Below, one piece after another: positions 45,692-54,466 of a DNA stretch of 64,000 nt. How positions within the stretch are numbered: the first letter of the stretch is position 1; every line of letters starts with the position of its first letter. A program made the position numbers and the translations under genes. Below the pieces are notes generated by a model. It did not search any database, was not told where the DNA came from, and saw nothing but the letters and a program-made list of their open reading frames with translations. Source of the DNA: Marivirga lumbricoides (GTDB lineage Bacteria > Bacteroidota > Bacteroidia > Cytophagales > Cyclobacteriaceae); the NCBI RefSeq assembly GCF_014636295.1, contig NZ_BMEC01000001.1, positions 558,001 through 622,000 on the forward strand, read 5' to 3'.

Positions 45692-46375
45692 ATGGATGAT
45701 TTTATTATTAATATATTAAATACGCTAGCCAATATTGCATTCTTTTTCACCAAAGTTATGGCTTTAATAGTAAGCAATAAGCTTGTAAAGGGCGGAGTGA
45801 TTGTAGCAGTTCTTTGGTATCTTTGGTTTAACGAGAAAAGCAAAAACTCTAATAACCGTGAAAAAATCATTAGTACTTTATATGGTTGCATCATTGCAAT
45901 AGTAGTTGGTAGAGGTTTGGCTAATTTACTTCCTTTCAGAGCCAGGCCTCTTCTTAATCCGGAATTCGATTTCAATTATAAAATAGCTTCATTATCCAGT
46001 CTGGAAACCTGGAGTTCCTTTCCAAGTGATCATGCGGTTCTTTTCTTTTCTCTCGCCACCGGAGTTTTTCTTGTTTCTAAAAAGTGGGGTATCATCTCAT
46101 ATTTTTATGTTTTGTTCGTTATCTGTTTTCCGAGAATTTATTTAGGATTACACTACCCTACAGATATATTGGCCGGTGCTATAATCCGAATTTCTATAAT
46201 TTGGGGAATTTCAGTTTTAAAAATATTCAAAAGGTTTTCAGGGAAAACACTGGCACTTTCCTTCAAATTTCCGGGTTTGTTTTATGTATGCTTTTTTATT
46301 CTTAGCTATCAAATAGCCTCATTATTCGATGAAAGTCGTAATTTAGTTAGTCCCTTGCTTCATTATATTTTTTAG
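45692..46375 (+). CDS. PAP2-superfamily membrane phosphatase
   Basis: 227 residues with about six membrane helices. The phosphatase motifs are visible: FRARP near residue 78, FPSDHA near residue 110 (PSGH-type with Asp) and PRIYLGLHYPTD near residue 148 (SRxxxxxHxxxD-type). Such enzymes dephosphorylate undecaprenyl pyrophosphate or other lipids at the membrane. It stands alone with its own flanking gaps. Confidence 0.85.
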   Translation: MDDFIINILNTLANIAFFFTKVMALIVSNKLVKGGVIVAVLWYLWFNEKSKNSNNREKIISTLYGCIIAIVVGRGLANLLPFRARPLLNPEFDFNYKIASLSSLETWSSFPSDHAVLFFSLATGVFLVSKKWGIISYFYVLFVICFPRIYLGLHYPTDILAGAIIRISIIWGISVLKIFKRFSGKTLALSFKFPGLFYVCFFILSYQIASLFDESRNLVSPLLHYIF

Positions 46376-46599
46376 TGGGTTTCACCTGAAAGCTCTAGTT
46401 ATAAAAAAGCAAAAGACGATTGAAGATATTCTATAGATATAATATTTGTTTCAACAGTTCAAAATGCTTTATAACGCCCCATATCAAAGTTCAATATCCC
46501 TTTCAAACTAGTTTTACTTTGTCCAAAAGCTCCCATATCAACTGGTAAAAGGTCTTTTCTTTTTTCTATCCCGTAAGGTTTTTGTGGGCTTACTCACGT

Positions 46600-48315
46600 T
46601 CAAACTATCTCCTTCTCCAGGTTAATAATATATTCCACCAGGTTATCCTCTTTGCTCAGCTGTAGCTTTTTCCGTAATCTGTAACGGGCTGTTTTAACAC
46701 TCTCAGGAGAAATCCCCATTATACTTGCAGCTTCTTTCAGGTTCATATTCAGCTTTAACAAAGCACAGAGCTTAAGTTCATTGCTGGTTATATCCGGAAA
46801 TTTTGACTTAAGCCTCGTGAAGAAATCTGTGTGCACTTCCTCAAAGTGCCGCTTGAAATCCTGCCAGTCTTTGTCAATTTGCATACTGTTAGTGACCATT
46901 TTATTCAATGCACCCAGCTTTTTACCCACATCATTACCTGGAGATTTTTTAATTTCTTTAATTGCCTCCTTTAGCTCTTCCATCAGCTCATTTTTCTGCA
47001 TAAAGTTGAGCGTATAGCTGGTGAGTTCTTTATTTTTAAATGCTATTTTTTGATTTAATTCTTCTTCTTTCAACTTAGCATTCTCCAGTTCTACTACTGT
47101 TAACGCTTCTCTGGCATCGTAAATCTGCTGGTTTTTTAACAATAGTTCATTTTTCCTTTTGATATTGATTCTCTGCCTGCTGTATATAAAATAAGAGATG
47201 AGAATAAGAGCTACTATGCCAATAAGAAGTGTTTGTCTCCAAAGCTTATTTAATTCAGACTCTTGCTGTACTATTTCCAGTTCCTGCTCCTTCAATTGCA
47301 TTTTTTGCTGGCTTTTTTCTAATTCGTACTTATTCTCCAGCCTGACAAACTCCCTTAATTTGTCTGCATTGAATAAAGAGTCTTTTACATTGGTATAATC
47401 CTGATAGTAATTCAATGCTTTCTTATAATTACCCTGCTTAGTGGCCACTTGCTGTAGCTTAAAATAAATATCCTGCTTCATTTTTTTAGAACTGATGCTT
47501 TCAGCCTCTGCCAGTGCCCTTAAAAGATAATCTTCAGCCTCTGTATAATTACTTTTCAGGTAGTAAATAAGTCCGATAGTATAGAGAGAGAATGTTTTAC
47601 CATTTAAATCACTGGTGGCTCTCTGAATCTGTAAGGCTTTATTAGAATAAATGAGAGCGGAGTCGAGCTGCTGAACATCCTTAAAATAATTAGCGAGATT
47701 GGAATATGCCGTTGACTTACCGTAAGAGTGATTACTTTTAAAACTTAGAGACAAAGCCTGTTGGAAATACTCGTAAGCTTTCTCATGATCTTTTTGCTTT
47801 TGGTATAGCTCACCAATATGGTTGAGTGTATTCACTGCACGTTCTTGTCTGTCCAGCAAATTAAAAGTTTTTAGTGCTTCAAGATAGTAGGCCAATGCTT
47901 CCTCAAAGCTAAACTGCTCACTGTAAATCAGCCCGGTGTTCATCATGGCATTTGCTATATTGAGGGTATCCTGCATCTGCTTGTATAATTCCAAAGATTG
48001 CATTAATGCCGCAAGACCTTCTTCGTAATTACCTTGTGCCCAATTGGTTACACCTATCGATCTATAAGCAAAAGCCTTCCCGCTTTTATATTGCATATCC
48101 TCGGAAATAGAAAGTGCCTCTCTACTATATTTTTCAGCCTCCACCGGATCAACTATCCAGTACCTGTAGCTTAGTTCATTGAGGATTTTTACACGTTGCT
48201 CCCTTCTTTCCGGATTTTGATGTAATTCATTTTTAAGGCTATCAATAACAATGTTCTGAGCTTCTACCAGCAGGGTATTATTAATTAACAGAGTTAATAC
48301 AAGCAAAAATCTCAT
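46600..48315 (-). CDS. TPR sensor with transmembrane helix and LuxR-type DNA-binding domain
   Basis: 571 residues from ATG 48315, chosen because it starts a signal peptide (LLVEAQ). About seven TPR units (residues 30-325) should lie in the periplasm, followed by a membrane helix (about 360-380), a coiled coil and a C-terminal helix-turn-helix (NELKLCALLKLNMNLKEAASIMGISPESVKTARYRLRKKL). This one-component plan is frequent in Bacteroidota for nutrient or envelope sensing. The target genes are unknown. Confidence 0.85.
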   Translation of the reverse strand: MRFLLVLTLLINNTLLVEAQNIVIDSLKNELHQNPERREQRVKILNELSYRYWIVDPVEAEKYSREALSISEDMQYKSGKAFAYRSIGVTNWAQGNYEEGLAALMQSLELYKQMQDTLNIANAMMNTGLIYSEQFSFEEALAYYLEALKTFNLLDRQERAVNTLNHIGELYQKQKDHEKAYEYFQQALSLSFKSNHSYGKSTAYSNLANYFKDVQQLDSALIYSNKALQIQRATSDLNGKTFSLYTIGLIYYLKSNYTEAEDYLLRALAEAESISSKKMKQDIYFKLQQVATKQGNYKKALNYYQDYTNVKDSLFNADKLREFVRLENKYELEKSQQKMQLKEQELEIVQQESELNKLWRQTLLIGIVALILISYFIYSRQRINIKRKNELLLKNQQIYDAREALTVVELENAKLKEEELNQKIAFKNKELTSYTLNFMQKNELMEELKEAIKEIKKSPGNDVGKKLGALNKMVTNSMQIDKDWQDFKRHFEEVHTDFFTRLKSKFPDITSNELKLCALLKLNMNLKEAASIMGISPESVKTARYRLRKKLQLSKEDNLVEYIINLEKEIV

Positions 48316-48494
48316 AAGTGGGTCGCTTTTAGCTTTGGCGCGTAAATATACCATTTTATGAGCTTCTACCGATTTTTAAGTTCACGGAAAAGGTAAGTAC
48401 AGGCAATTCTATCAAAATTGAATTAATTGCATTTAAAATCAGGCTAATCTTTCCCTTAATGCTTCACATGTATGAACACCTGGTAAATTACATA

Positions 48495-48815
48495 CTAACA
48501 TTGATTGAACCCTCCTACCCTTTCTTCATAAATGTACAATGAACTAAATTCCTGGTCTATACTTTGATATATGTCTTCAATAATTTTGCAGAATGTCAAA
48601 TAGCTTTTTTCGTCCTTCCATGTATCCACTACAATATAAGTGTCGTCTAAAATGGTTTCACTGTACATAATGGAGCCTCTGTAATCTGCTGACTCACTAA
48701 ATAACCTTACCCATGTTCCTTCCTTGCCATATTCAAATTCAAACTCTTCCTTATTCTCTATTTTAATTTTATACTTCCAGATTATAGAAAAAGGAACATC
48801 CTCATAGTTCTGCAT
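48495..48815 (-). CDS. Small ferredoxin-like-fold protein (ABM-like)
   Basis: 106 residues. IIWKYKIKIENKEEFEFEYGKEGTWVRLF and DDTYIVVDTWKDEKSYLTF resemble the antibiotic-biosynthesis-monooxygenase/dimeric alpha-beta barrel fold. No catalytic residues can be assigned. It is a single gene with about 300 bp of empty sequence upstream (48816-49112). Confidence 0.6.
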   Translation of the reverse strand: MQNYEDVPFSIIWKYKIKIENKEEFEFEYGKEGTWVRLFSESADYRGSIMYSETILDDTYIVVDTWKDEKSYLTFCKIIEDIYQSIDQEFSSLYIYEERVGGFNQC

Positions 48816-49112
48816 GTGTCTGTTTTGATTTTAGTTGAAAACCTATTGGTGAAATTTAGCCTCAAAAGTAAGCTAATCTACTTTAAACACCTTGTAAAGT
48901 AAGTAGACAAAAGGTAAACAATTTTAAAAAAACAGGTGATTGAAATATAAAAATAAAATGATTTTAATAATGGATTGAGATGACTGCTACAGCTGATGAA
49001 CTGAGGTAATTATACTTTTATTCAACGCTGAACACCATTAATACCAGTCATCTAAAACCCACACATGGCAACCAATTAGGTACTTAAATTGCATTAAAAA
49101 TAGAAATCAAGG

Positions 49113-50900
49113 TTAACTGCCGTTTTTGATCAAATAAGTGCTCTTCATTTTTCTTCTGCATAAAGGAATAACTTGCGAAGACGTAAGTAAGGTATCCTGA
49201 AGCTTTGGCACTAACTGAATATTGCTGTAATTTTTAGGCTTTACTAAAGAACCATTCAACTCAATATCTGCATATTGCCAGGCCTCCTCAAATTTTTGCA
49301 GTACAGTTAAAGCTTCCATTAACTTATTTTGGTTCATCAAACTATTGTACAAGCCATTGAGTGCCCATCCGTTTTTAGGGAAATAAAACAAATCCTCCTC
49401 ATAAACCTGCTGTGCTTTCTCAAACTGCCCCTCAGCAATTAAAACAGCTCCCAGGGTATGGCGCACAGAGAAAAACCAGTCTGGCGGTTCATTATAATTC
49501 AGCTGATCTTCAATTTCCACCGCTTCGGAAAGCAATTGAATAGCTCCCCTGAACTCACCATTTTTTCTCAGAATCTCTGCTTCAAGTACATTTTTGGCTA
49601 TTTGAATTAGTTCTACAGCTGAATTAATATCCCAGATAGTGATGTTCTTCAATTCAGGGTTTTGAGAGATGTCCTTTACTTCGTGCAGTTCAATGCCCGC
49701 TTTTTGCATATTATTTTTGTTAGCAAAAGCCATTCCGCGTGCGTAATGCCATACGGCTGTAGGATATAATAAGTCTGAAGCAGGTTTATCAAGCGACAGA
49801 ATTTTATCCCACTGACCAAATTTCACCATTACATAATAAGGAATCATCAGGTAATGCTGCAAAGTCTGCATACCCGGCTCTCTCATTACAGTGGTATCTG
49901 TGTGGAAAGCAGTTCTGAAAGCAGCATTAATAGCCGTTTCTCCTCTGCCTTCCAATGCTGCAGTAGCTGCCAAAAAATGAATATTATGAGGGAAATAAGA
50001 CAAGGGGTAAACTCCCTGCGCACTGCAATTAGCTATATAAAGGCTGTCCACTTCAGTTGCTAATTCGTTCACTTCACTGCCTTTGTGGTAGTCACCTGTT
50101 CGGATGTAAATATGGGAAGGCATATGTACCAGATGGCCTGCACCAGGCACCAAAGCGGGCAACCTTTCAGCTGCAGGCAGACCTCTTTCAGGGGTGGAAG
50201 AAGCCTCCACTGCATGAATATATAAATGATTGGCTCCGGGATGATCCGGGTTTCTTTCCAACACCTTTTCCAGTAAATCCTCAATTTCCTTAGCCCAGGG
50301 CTTAGCTATTCCCTTTTTTGTATAAAAGTCCCAGGGGTGCAGGTTCATTAAAGATTCTGCGTACAAAACCACAGCCTCATCATTAGCGGGGAAACTTGTG
50401 TATACCTTTCGCATGGCAGTGGAATATTCCAAATCCATTACCTTTTGATCACTCCCAGGCGTATAGTTGTAGCGAATGGCTGTGGCATTAATAAGTGCTT
50501 TTTCCCAGTCATTAGCATTTTCGGCCAAATCCACCGCTTTCTCTATAAGGCTTTTAGCCTTAAGTTTGTTTCCCTCCTCCATAGCAGCGTTATAATTGGC
50601 TCCCAGTACATAGGCAGCGCCCCAATAGGCCATTGCATTGTTGCTATCCAGCCTGATGGCTTCCTTGTAGGATCTTTCTGCTTCCGCGTGGTTAAAGGCG
50701 TACGCCAGATTAAGCCCCTGATTGAAGAACTTTTCAGAATATTTTGATTCTGTAGAAATACTGATCGCATAATCCCCAAGATTGTCAAAGAGGGGTGCTT
50801 TAAAATCACCCTTTTCCGTAGGGTTACAAGCTGAAAGACTCCATACAGAAATGGTGAGGGCGAAGAGCGCTTTGGTAAGAAAATGTATTGCTTTCATCAA
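49113..50900 (-). CDS. TPR-repeat lipoprotein
   Basis: 595 residues. A lipobox LSAC near residue 25 indicates a lipidated exported protein. TPR-type helices are recognisable around residues 60-100 (FFNQGLNLAYAFNHAEAERSYKEAIRLDSNNAMAY-like), 210-260 and 440-540. Histidines in GANHLYIHAVEAS and HMPSHIYIRTGDY are typical of this uncharacterised Bacteroidota family. It lies 34 bp upstream of nothing and 34 bp after the barrel gene at 50934 in the same direction, so the two may be co-transcribed. Confidence 0.75.
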   Translation of the reverse strand: MMKAIHFLTKALFALTISVWSLSACNPTEKGDFKAPLFDNLGDYAISISTESKYSEKFFNQGLNLAYAFNHAEAERSYKEAIRLDSNNAMAYWGAAYVLGANYNAAMEEGNKLKAKSLIEKAVDLAENANDWEKALINATAIRYNYTPGSDQKVMDLEYSTAMRKVYTSFPANDEAVVLYAESLMNLHPWDFYTKKGIAKPWAKEIEDLLEKVLERNPDHPGANHLYIHAVEASSTPERGLPAAERLPALVPGAGHLVHMPSHIYIRTGDYHKGSEVNELATEVDSLYIANCSAQGVYPLSYFPHNIHFLAATAALEGRGETAINAAFRTAFHTDTTVMREPGMQTLQHYLMIPYYVMVKFGQWDKILSLDKPASDLLYPTAVWHYARGMAFANKNNMQKAGIELHEVKDISQNPELKNITIWDINSAVELIQIAKNVLEAEILRKNGEFRGAIQLLSEAVEIEDQLNYNEPPDWFFSVRHTLGAVLIAEGQFEKAQQVYEEDLFYFPKNGWALNGLYNSLMNQNKLMEALTVLQKFEEAWQYADIELNGSLVKPKNYSNIQLVPKLQDTLLTSSQVIPLCRRKMKSTYLIKNGS

Positions 50901-50933
50901 TCTATTAATTAAATACTATCAGTCTATCTTACT

Positions 50934-51791
50934 TTAGAAAACACGTGACACGTTAAAACCAAAATGAATGTCTCCTTTAAAGAAATTACCAGTAGTTTCG
51001 GTAATAAATCCTTTCTCAATCATGGCCCTGCTATTGGTAAGGTGTAATTGAAAAACATGGCCTCCGGTTTCAATATCCACCCCTACAGCTATAGAGTTAT
51101 AGTATAGTTCATCCTCTTCCGGATTTAAGCGGTAGTAGTATTCTGAGTTAAAGGACAACCTTTGAGTAAGCTTAAACCTGCCGCCAGCACCTAAAGCATA
51201 AATATCACTGGCACCTTGTTGCTCTAATACCAGGTTTCTGTGAACCAGTGTAGGCATTAACTGAAGGGAAAACTTAGGGCTAAATTTGCGTGCAATCAGG
51301 AATTGATGCGTGTAGGAAAGTTTTGAAGAGAGATCATCAAAATGTTCCTGATCCTTTAAAGTTTTTAAAGCTATACTGGTGAGGTACACCAATGAAATAG
51401 GCCTGTTTACCCGGCCGGTGCTTTGTCTAAACAACCTGAATTTTAAAAATGAATCGTACGTTTTTTCAAAGGAATTTCTTCCCAGGCCTACCGTAAGAAA
51501 GTCGTTTAACCCGTATTCAAATCCCAGCCTTATGTTAGCTCCATCTAGTCCAAAAAGCTCATAAGCACCTGAATTGAGCCTGCCAAATCGGTGAGAAATC
51601 AGGAATTCAAAAGCTTTTGCCTTTCTGGTTTGTACTGTGTGGCCGTTAATCAGCCTGCTGCCTTTAAAAATAGCAGTAGCATAGTTTATTGGTTCCTCCA
51701 CCTGGTCATTCAGAAGTGCCATTAGGTCATTATCCTGGGCTGAGCTGAAAAATGGCAAGAGAAAAACAGAGATAAAAAGTAAATATTTCAT
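50934..51791 (-). CDS. DUF5777-like outer-membrane beta-barrel
   Basis: 285 residues from ATG 51791 with a signal peptide ending near SSAQD. The HTVQTRKAKAFEFLISHRFGRL stretch and alternating strands to a terminal Phe (FGFNVSRVF) match the DUF5777 barrel family, often linked with YceI and cytochrome genes. It sits in a minus-strand series with YceI and the cytochrome, probably one envelope operon. Confidence 0.8.
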   Translation of the reverse strand: MKYLLFISVFLLPFFSSAQDNDLMALLNDQVEEPINYATAIFKGSRLINGHTVQTRKAKAFEFLISHRFGRLNSGAYELFGLDGANIRLGFEYGLNDFLTVGLGRNSFEKTYDSFLKFRLFRQSTGRVNRPISLVYLTSIALKTLKDQEHFDDLSSKLSYTHQFLIARKFSPKFSLQLMPTLVHRNLVLEQQGASDIYALGAGGRFKLTQRLSFNSEYYYRLNPEEDELYYNSIAVGVDIETGGHVFQLHLTNSRAMIEKGFITETTGNFFKGDIHFGFNVSRVF

Positions 51792-51911
51792 GTGTATATA
51801 ATTGTTGGTTGATGTATGCAGAGAAGGTTTCAACCAGGCATTCAGGGGGCCGGCATTATGCCAGTCCCCCCTACTACCTATAACCTAACTATGAAGTTTT
51901 ATCAATCAATA

Positions 51912-52478
51912 TCAGCTCTTAAAAGGCAGGTATTTCATTTCCACTGTAACCTTTACCTCTTCCGCAATATTTTTAAAAGCAATGCGAGGAATTTCAATTT
52001 TATGATCTGCCACTTTCACAAAAAAAGTAGTGGTGGCTATTAAGGTATTTTTATCTACCTTAATAATTCCTTTGGTAGTTAAAGGCTTGCTAACTCCATG
52101 GATGGTGAGGTTCCCTTTTACTTCCACTTCATAAGTACCATTTCTGGATGCTTTAATAGGAGTGGCTGATGTAAAAATGCCCTGAAACTCCGCTTTGGGG
52201 AATTTCTCTGATTCCATGTAGTTTTCATTGAAATGCTCCTGCATCAGTGATTTCTCGAATACAAACCCATTAATAGGAATGCTGATGACTACATCCCCTT
52301 TGCTGAGGTCAATGATGCTCTGCACTTTTTCGTTGCGTGCTTCAATATTCTCCAAAGGCGCTTCGGAAAAGAATTCAGCGACTCCGTCAGTGGTGAAGTA
52401 CTTACTTTCCTGTGCTGTAATTTTTACTACAACAAACAACATTAAAAATGCTGCCAGAATAATTTTTTGCGTTTTCAT
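51912..52478 (-). CDS. YceI-family periplasmic lipid-binding protein
   Basis: 188 residues with a signal peptide ending near KITAQE. The YceI lipocalin-like fold is shown by YFTTDGVAEFFSEAPLENIEARN and GNLTIHGVSKPLTTKG. Members bind isoprenoid-type lipids. It is 15 bp from the cytochrome gene and upstream of the DUF5777 barrel on the same strand; this three-gene order recurs in Bacteroidota. Confidence 0.9.
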   Translation of the reverse strand: MKTQKIILAAFLMLFVVVKITAQESKYFTTDGVAEFFSEAPLENIEARNEKVQSIIDLSKGDVVISIPINGFVFEKSLMQEHFNENYMESEKFPKAEFQGIFTSATPIKASRNGTYEVEVKGNLTIHGVSKPLTTKGIIKVDKNTLIATTTFFVKVADHKIEIPRIAFKNIAEEVKVTVEMKYLPFKS

Positions 52479-52493
52479 GGTTATATTTTTAGG

Positions 52494-53288
52494 TTATTGA
52501 TTTGCTCCATCATTTACCCAGCAGGCAATCTGCTGAATCTGTGAATCACTAAGACTTTTTCCGCTGGAAGGGGGCGGCATGGATTTGCTTCCTGTTCTGG
52601 ATTGAATGCTGCTGGCACGGCTCACTATGTTACCATCCTGCCGGAAATCCGGAGAGACATTGCCTCCATGGCAGCTTGCTGTAGCACAGTTCTGGCTAAT
52701 GAGGGCTTTTACATCACTGAAAACCACATCGGAAGTGATTTCTACTTCGCTGGAAACTTCACAGCCATTGGCATCTTTCACCAATACCTGGTATTTTCCC
52801 TGCGCAAGCCCATTAAATACATTGGTGCTCTGAAAATCATTGGTATCAATCCGAAACTGCAAAGGCTCCACCCCGCCTTCTGTTGCGATAGTGATGCTTC
52901 CATTATTACTGCCACAGGAGGCATTTTTTGTTTTCGTGGTGATATTTACGCCATCTTTATTTTTTATAACAGCATCAATGCTACTGGTGCAGCCTTCTTC
53001 ATTTTCCACGGTAATGGAATAATTGCCCGCAGTCAGGCCTGTAAATACACCATCTGTATTTTCCAGCTCGTTCAGCTTAAATATAAAAGAGCTGCCTGCC
53101 GGATTTACAACCGCTACAGAGAGTGCGCCATTGGCCGTTCCACAATTGGCTTCCGTAGTGGCTGTCAGCTCTAGAACGGGAAGCTCAGGACATGCTGCTG
53201 CTTCAGGAATGACTTCATAAGTGCATGCATTTAAGGCAAAAACTGCCAAAAGTCCACTGAGCGGGGTATAATTGAAAATGCGTTTCAT
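52494..53288 (-). CDS. Exported c-type cytochrome with SprB-like repeats
   Basis: 264 residues from ATG 53288, with lipobox ALNAC. Two SprB-like repeats (about residues 30-110 and 115-185; each with GTANGALSV or GSNNGSITI then GLTAGNYSITV/GLAQGKYQVLV) precede a heme domain with NCATASCHGG. The heme site is CX4CH rather than the standard CXXCH. A distal MPPPSS provides the sixth-ligand Met. It is probably an electron carrier or terminal redox protein at the outer surface. Confidence 0.8.
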   Translation of the reverse strand: MKRIFNYTPLSGLLAVFALNACTYEVIPEAAACPELPVLELTATTEANCGTANGALSVAVVNPAGSSFIFKLNELENTDGVFTGLTAGNYSITVENEEGCTSSIDAVIKNKDGVNITTKTKNASCGSNNGSITIATEGGVEPLQFRIDTNDFQSTNVFNGLAQGKYQVLVKDANGCEVSSEVEITSDVVFSDVKALISQNCATASCHGGNVSPDFRQDGNIVSRASSIQSRTGSKSMPPPSSGKSLSDSQIQQIACWVNDGANQ

Positions 53289-53700
53289 TTCTGGTACAAA
53301 TAGTTGATAATGGTTTTCAGGTTCTTTTTTTTTGAACTGATACAAATGTAGGTTCAGCAAGAAAAACTGCTTAATAAATGAGGTAGACAAAAAGAAACGT
53401 GCTGATAAATGCAGGTGTACAATGGGTGTACAATTGGAGGAAAAAACAGGGTAGAGATAAGAAATAAGGGGAATCTCAAACTATGACAGCTACCTTTTTA
53501 AACTCTTACTATGGCTGACAGATTAAGAATCATTTTTAAAAGTGTAGCACGATTAAGAAGCATCGCAGAAGCTAACTATTGGTCGGGTTCTTTGGGATTT
53601 CATTTGCAAAGAAGCTATTTTGAGGATATACAATAAAGCTCATGGTTTAAACCAGGGGCTTATCGGGTAAGATTTATAATGCTCCACAAAAAATATAGGA
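53289..53700. other. Intergenic stretch upstream of transposase
   Basis: A 412-bp region. TGGTTTAAACCA (53643-53654) followed by GGGGCT resembles the core of the 50-bp palindrome downstream of the transposase, so both sides carry related REP-like sequence. Nothing else is seen. Confidence 0.5.
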
Positions 53701-54129
53701 ATGGCACATTCATTTAACAAAATCTGGATTCATGCTATATGGGCAACAAAGGAAAGAATACCTTTCATTAGTCCTTCCATTGAACAAAAAGTCTATCATT
53801 TCATCTCAACACAATTGCGTGAACCAGGCTCTCCGGTACGAATTATTAATGGAATGCCAGATCATGTGCACGCATTGTTTTTATTAAGCCCCCAGAAGTC
53901 TATTGCTGAAACCATTAAACAGGTAAAAGGGAGCAGTTCTCATTTTATTAACCAAAGCAACCTCACAGCTGACAAATTTGCCGGGTATGCCGCTTATTCT
54001 GTTTCAGAATCGGTGGTAGAAAGGGTTTTTCAATACATCAGAAACCAAAAAGCACATCACCAAAAGAAATCTTTCAGCCAAGAGCATAATGAATTTGCTC
54101 AATTATATGGGCTTAATAATCGCAAATAA
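53701..54129 (+). CDS. Y1/HUH transposase of the REP-associated (IS200-like) type
   Basis: 142 residues, the length of IS200/RAYT TnpA proteins. The HUH metal-binding motif is H55-V-H57 in GMPDHVHALF, and the catalytic Tyr is Y112 in RVFQYIRNQKAHH. These enzymes nick single-stranded DNA beside hairpins. The adjacent perfect palindrome at 54153-54202 is the natural candidate substrate. No second transposon gene (tnpB) is present. Confidence 0.9.
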   Translation: MAHSFNKIWIHAIWATKERIPFISPSIEQKVYHFISTQLREPGSPVRIINGMPDHVHALFLLSPQKSIAETIKQVKGSSSHFINQSNLTADKFAGYAAYSVSESVVERVFQYIRNQKAHHQKKSFSQEHNEFAQLYGLNNRK

Positions 54130-54152
54130 TCGTTTGTAGTATCAGGGATATT

Positions 54153-54202
54153 GTGAACATTCCATAGCCCAAGGTTTAAACCTTGGGCTATGGAATGTTC
54201 AC
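54153..54202. repeat. 50-bp perfect palindrome (REP-like)
   Basis: The two 25-nt halves are exact reverse complements, centred on GGTTTAAACC at 54173-54182. It starts 23 bp after the Y1 transposase stop. It could be the transposase target, a bidirectional terminator, or both. Confidence 0.9.
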
Positions 54203-54334
54203 TACATTTCTCCTCTTCACCCCTCTTTTTAGCCAAAACATATACCCAACCTTGGGTATTTTTCATTGATTTTCAGGTAATTATGTTGTATTAAAAAAAA
54301 TAAATGAGCTATGTTCAAATCATTGAATAACCAT

Positions 54335-54445
54335 CATCAAGCGATTTGCAAATGTTGGTAAACGCTTGCAGTCGTTTGTTCTCGGTTAGGGAAAATATAG
54401 AGTTGCTAAATGCACCTTTGGGTGTATTTAGCGAATTGCTATCGG
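54335..54445 (+). repeat. Cassette leader repeat, copy B
   Basis: Related to 19905-20004. The hairpin GCTAAATGCACC...GGTGTATTTAGC is at 54405-54432, exactly 28 nt in both copies. It is followed by GCTATCGGC (54438-54446), which nearly complements GCCGATAAC at 56215 after the AIPR gene. Confidence 0.6.
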
Positions 54446-54466
54446 CAACTTTGCAAACAAGAAATA

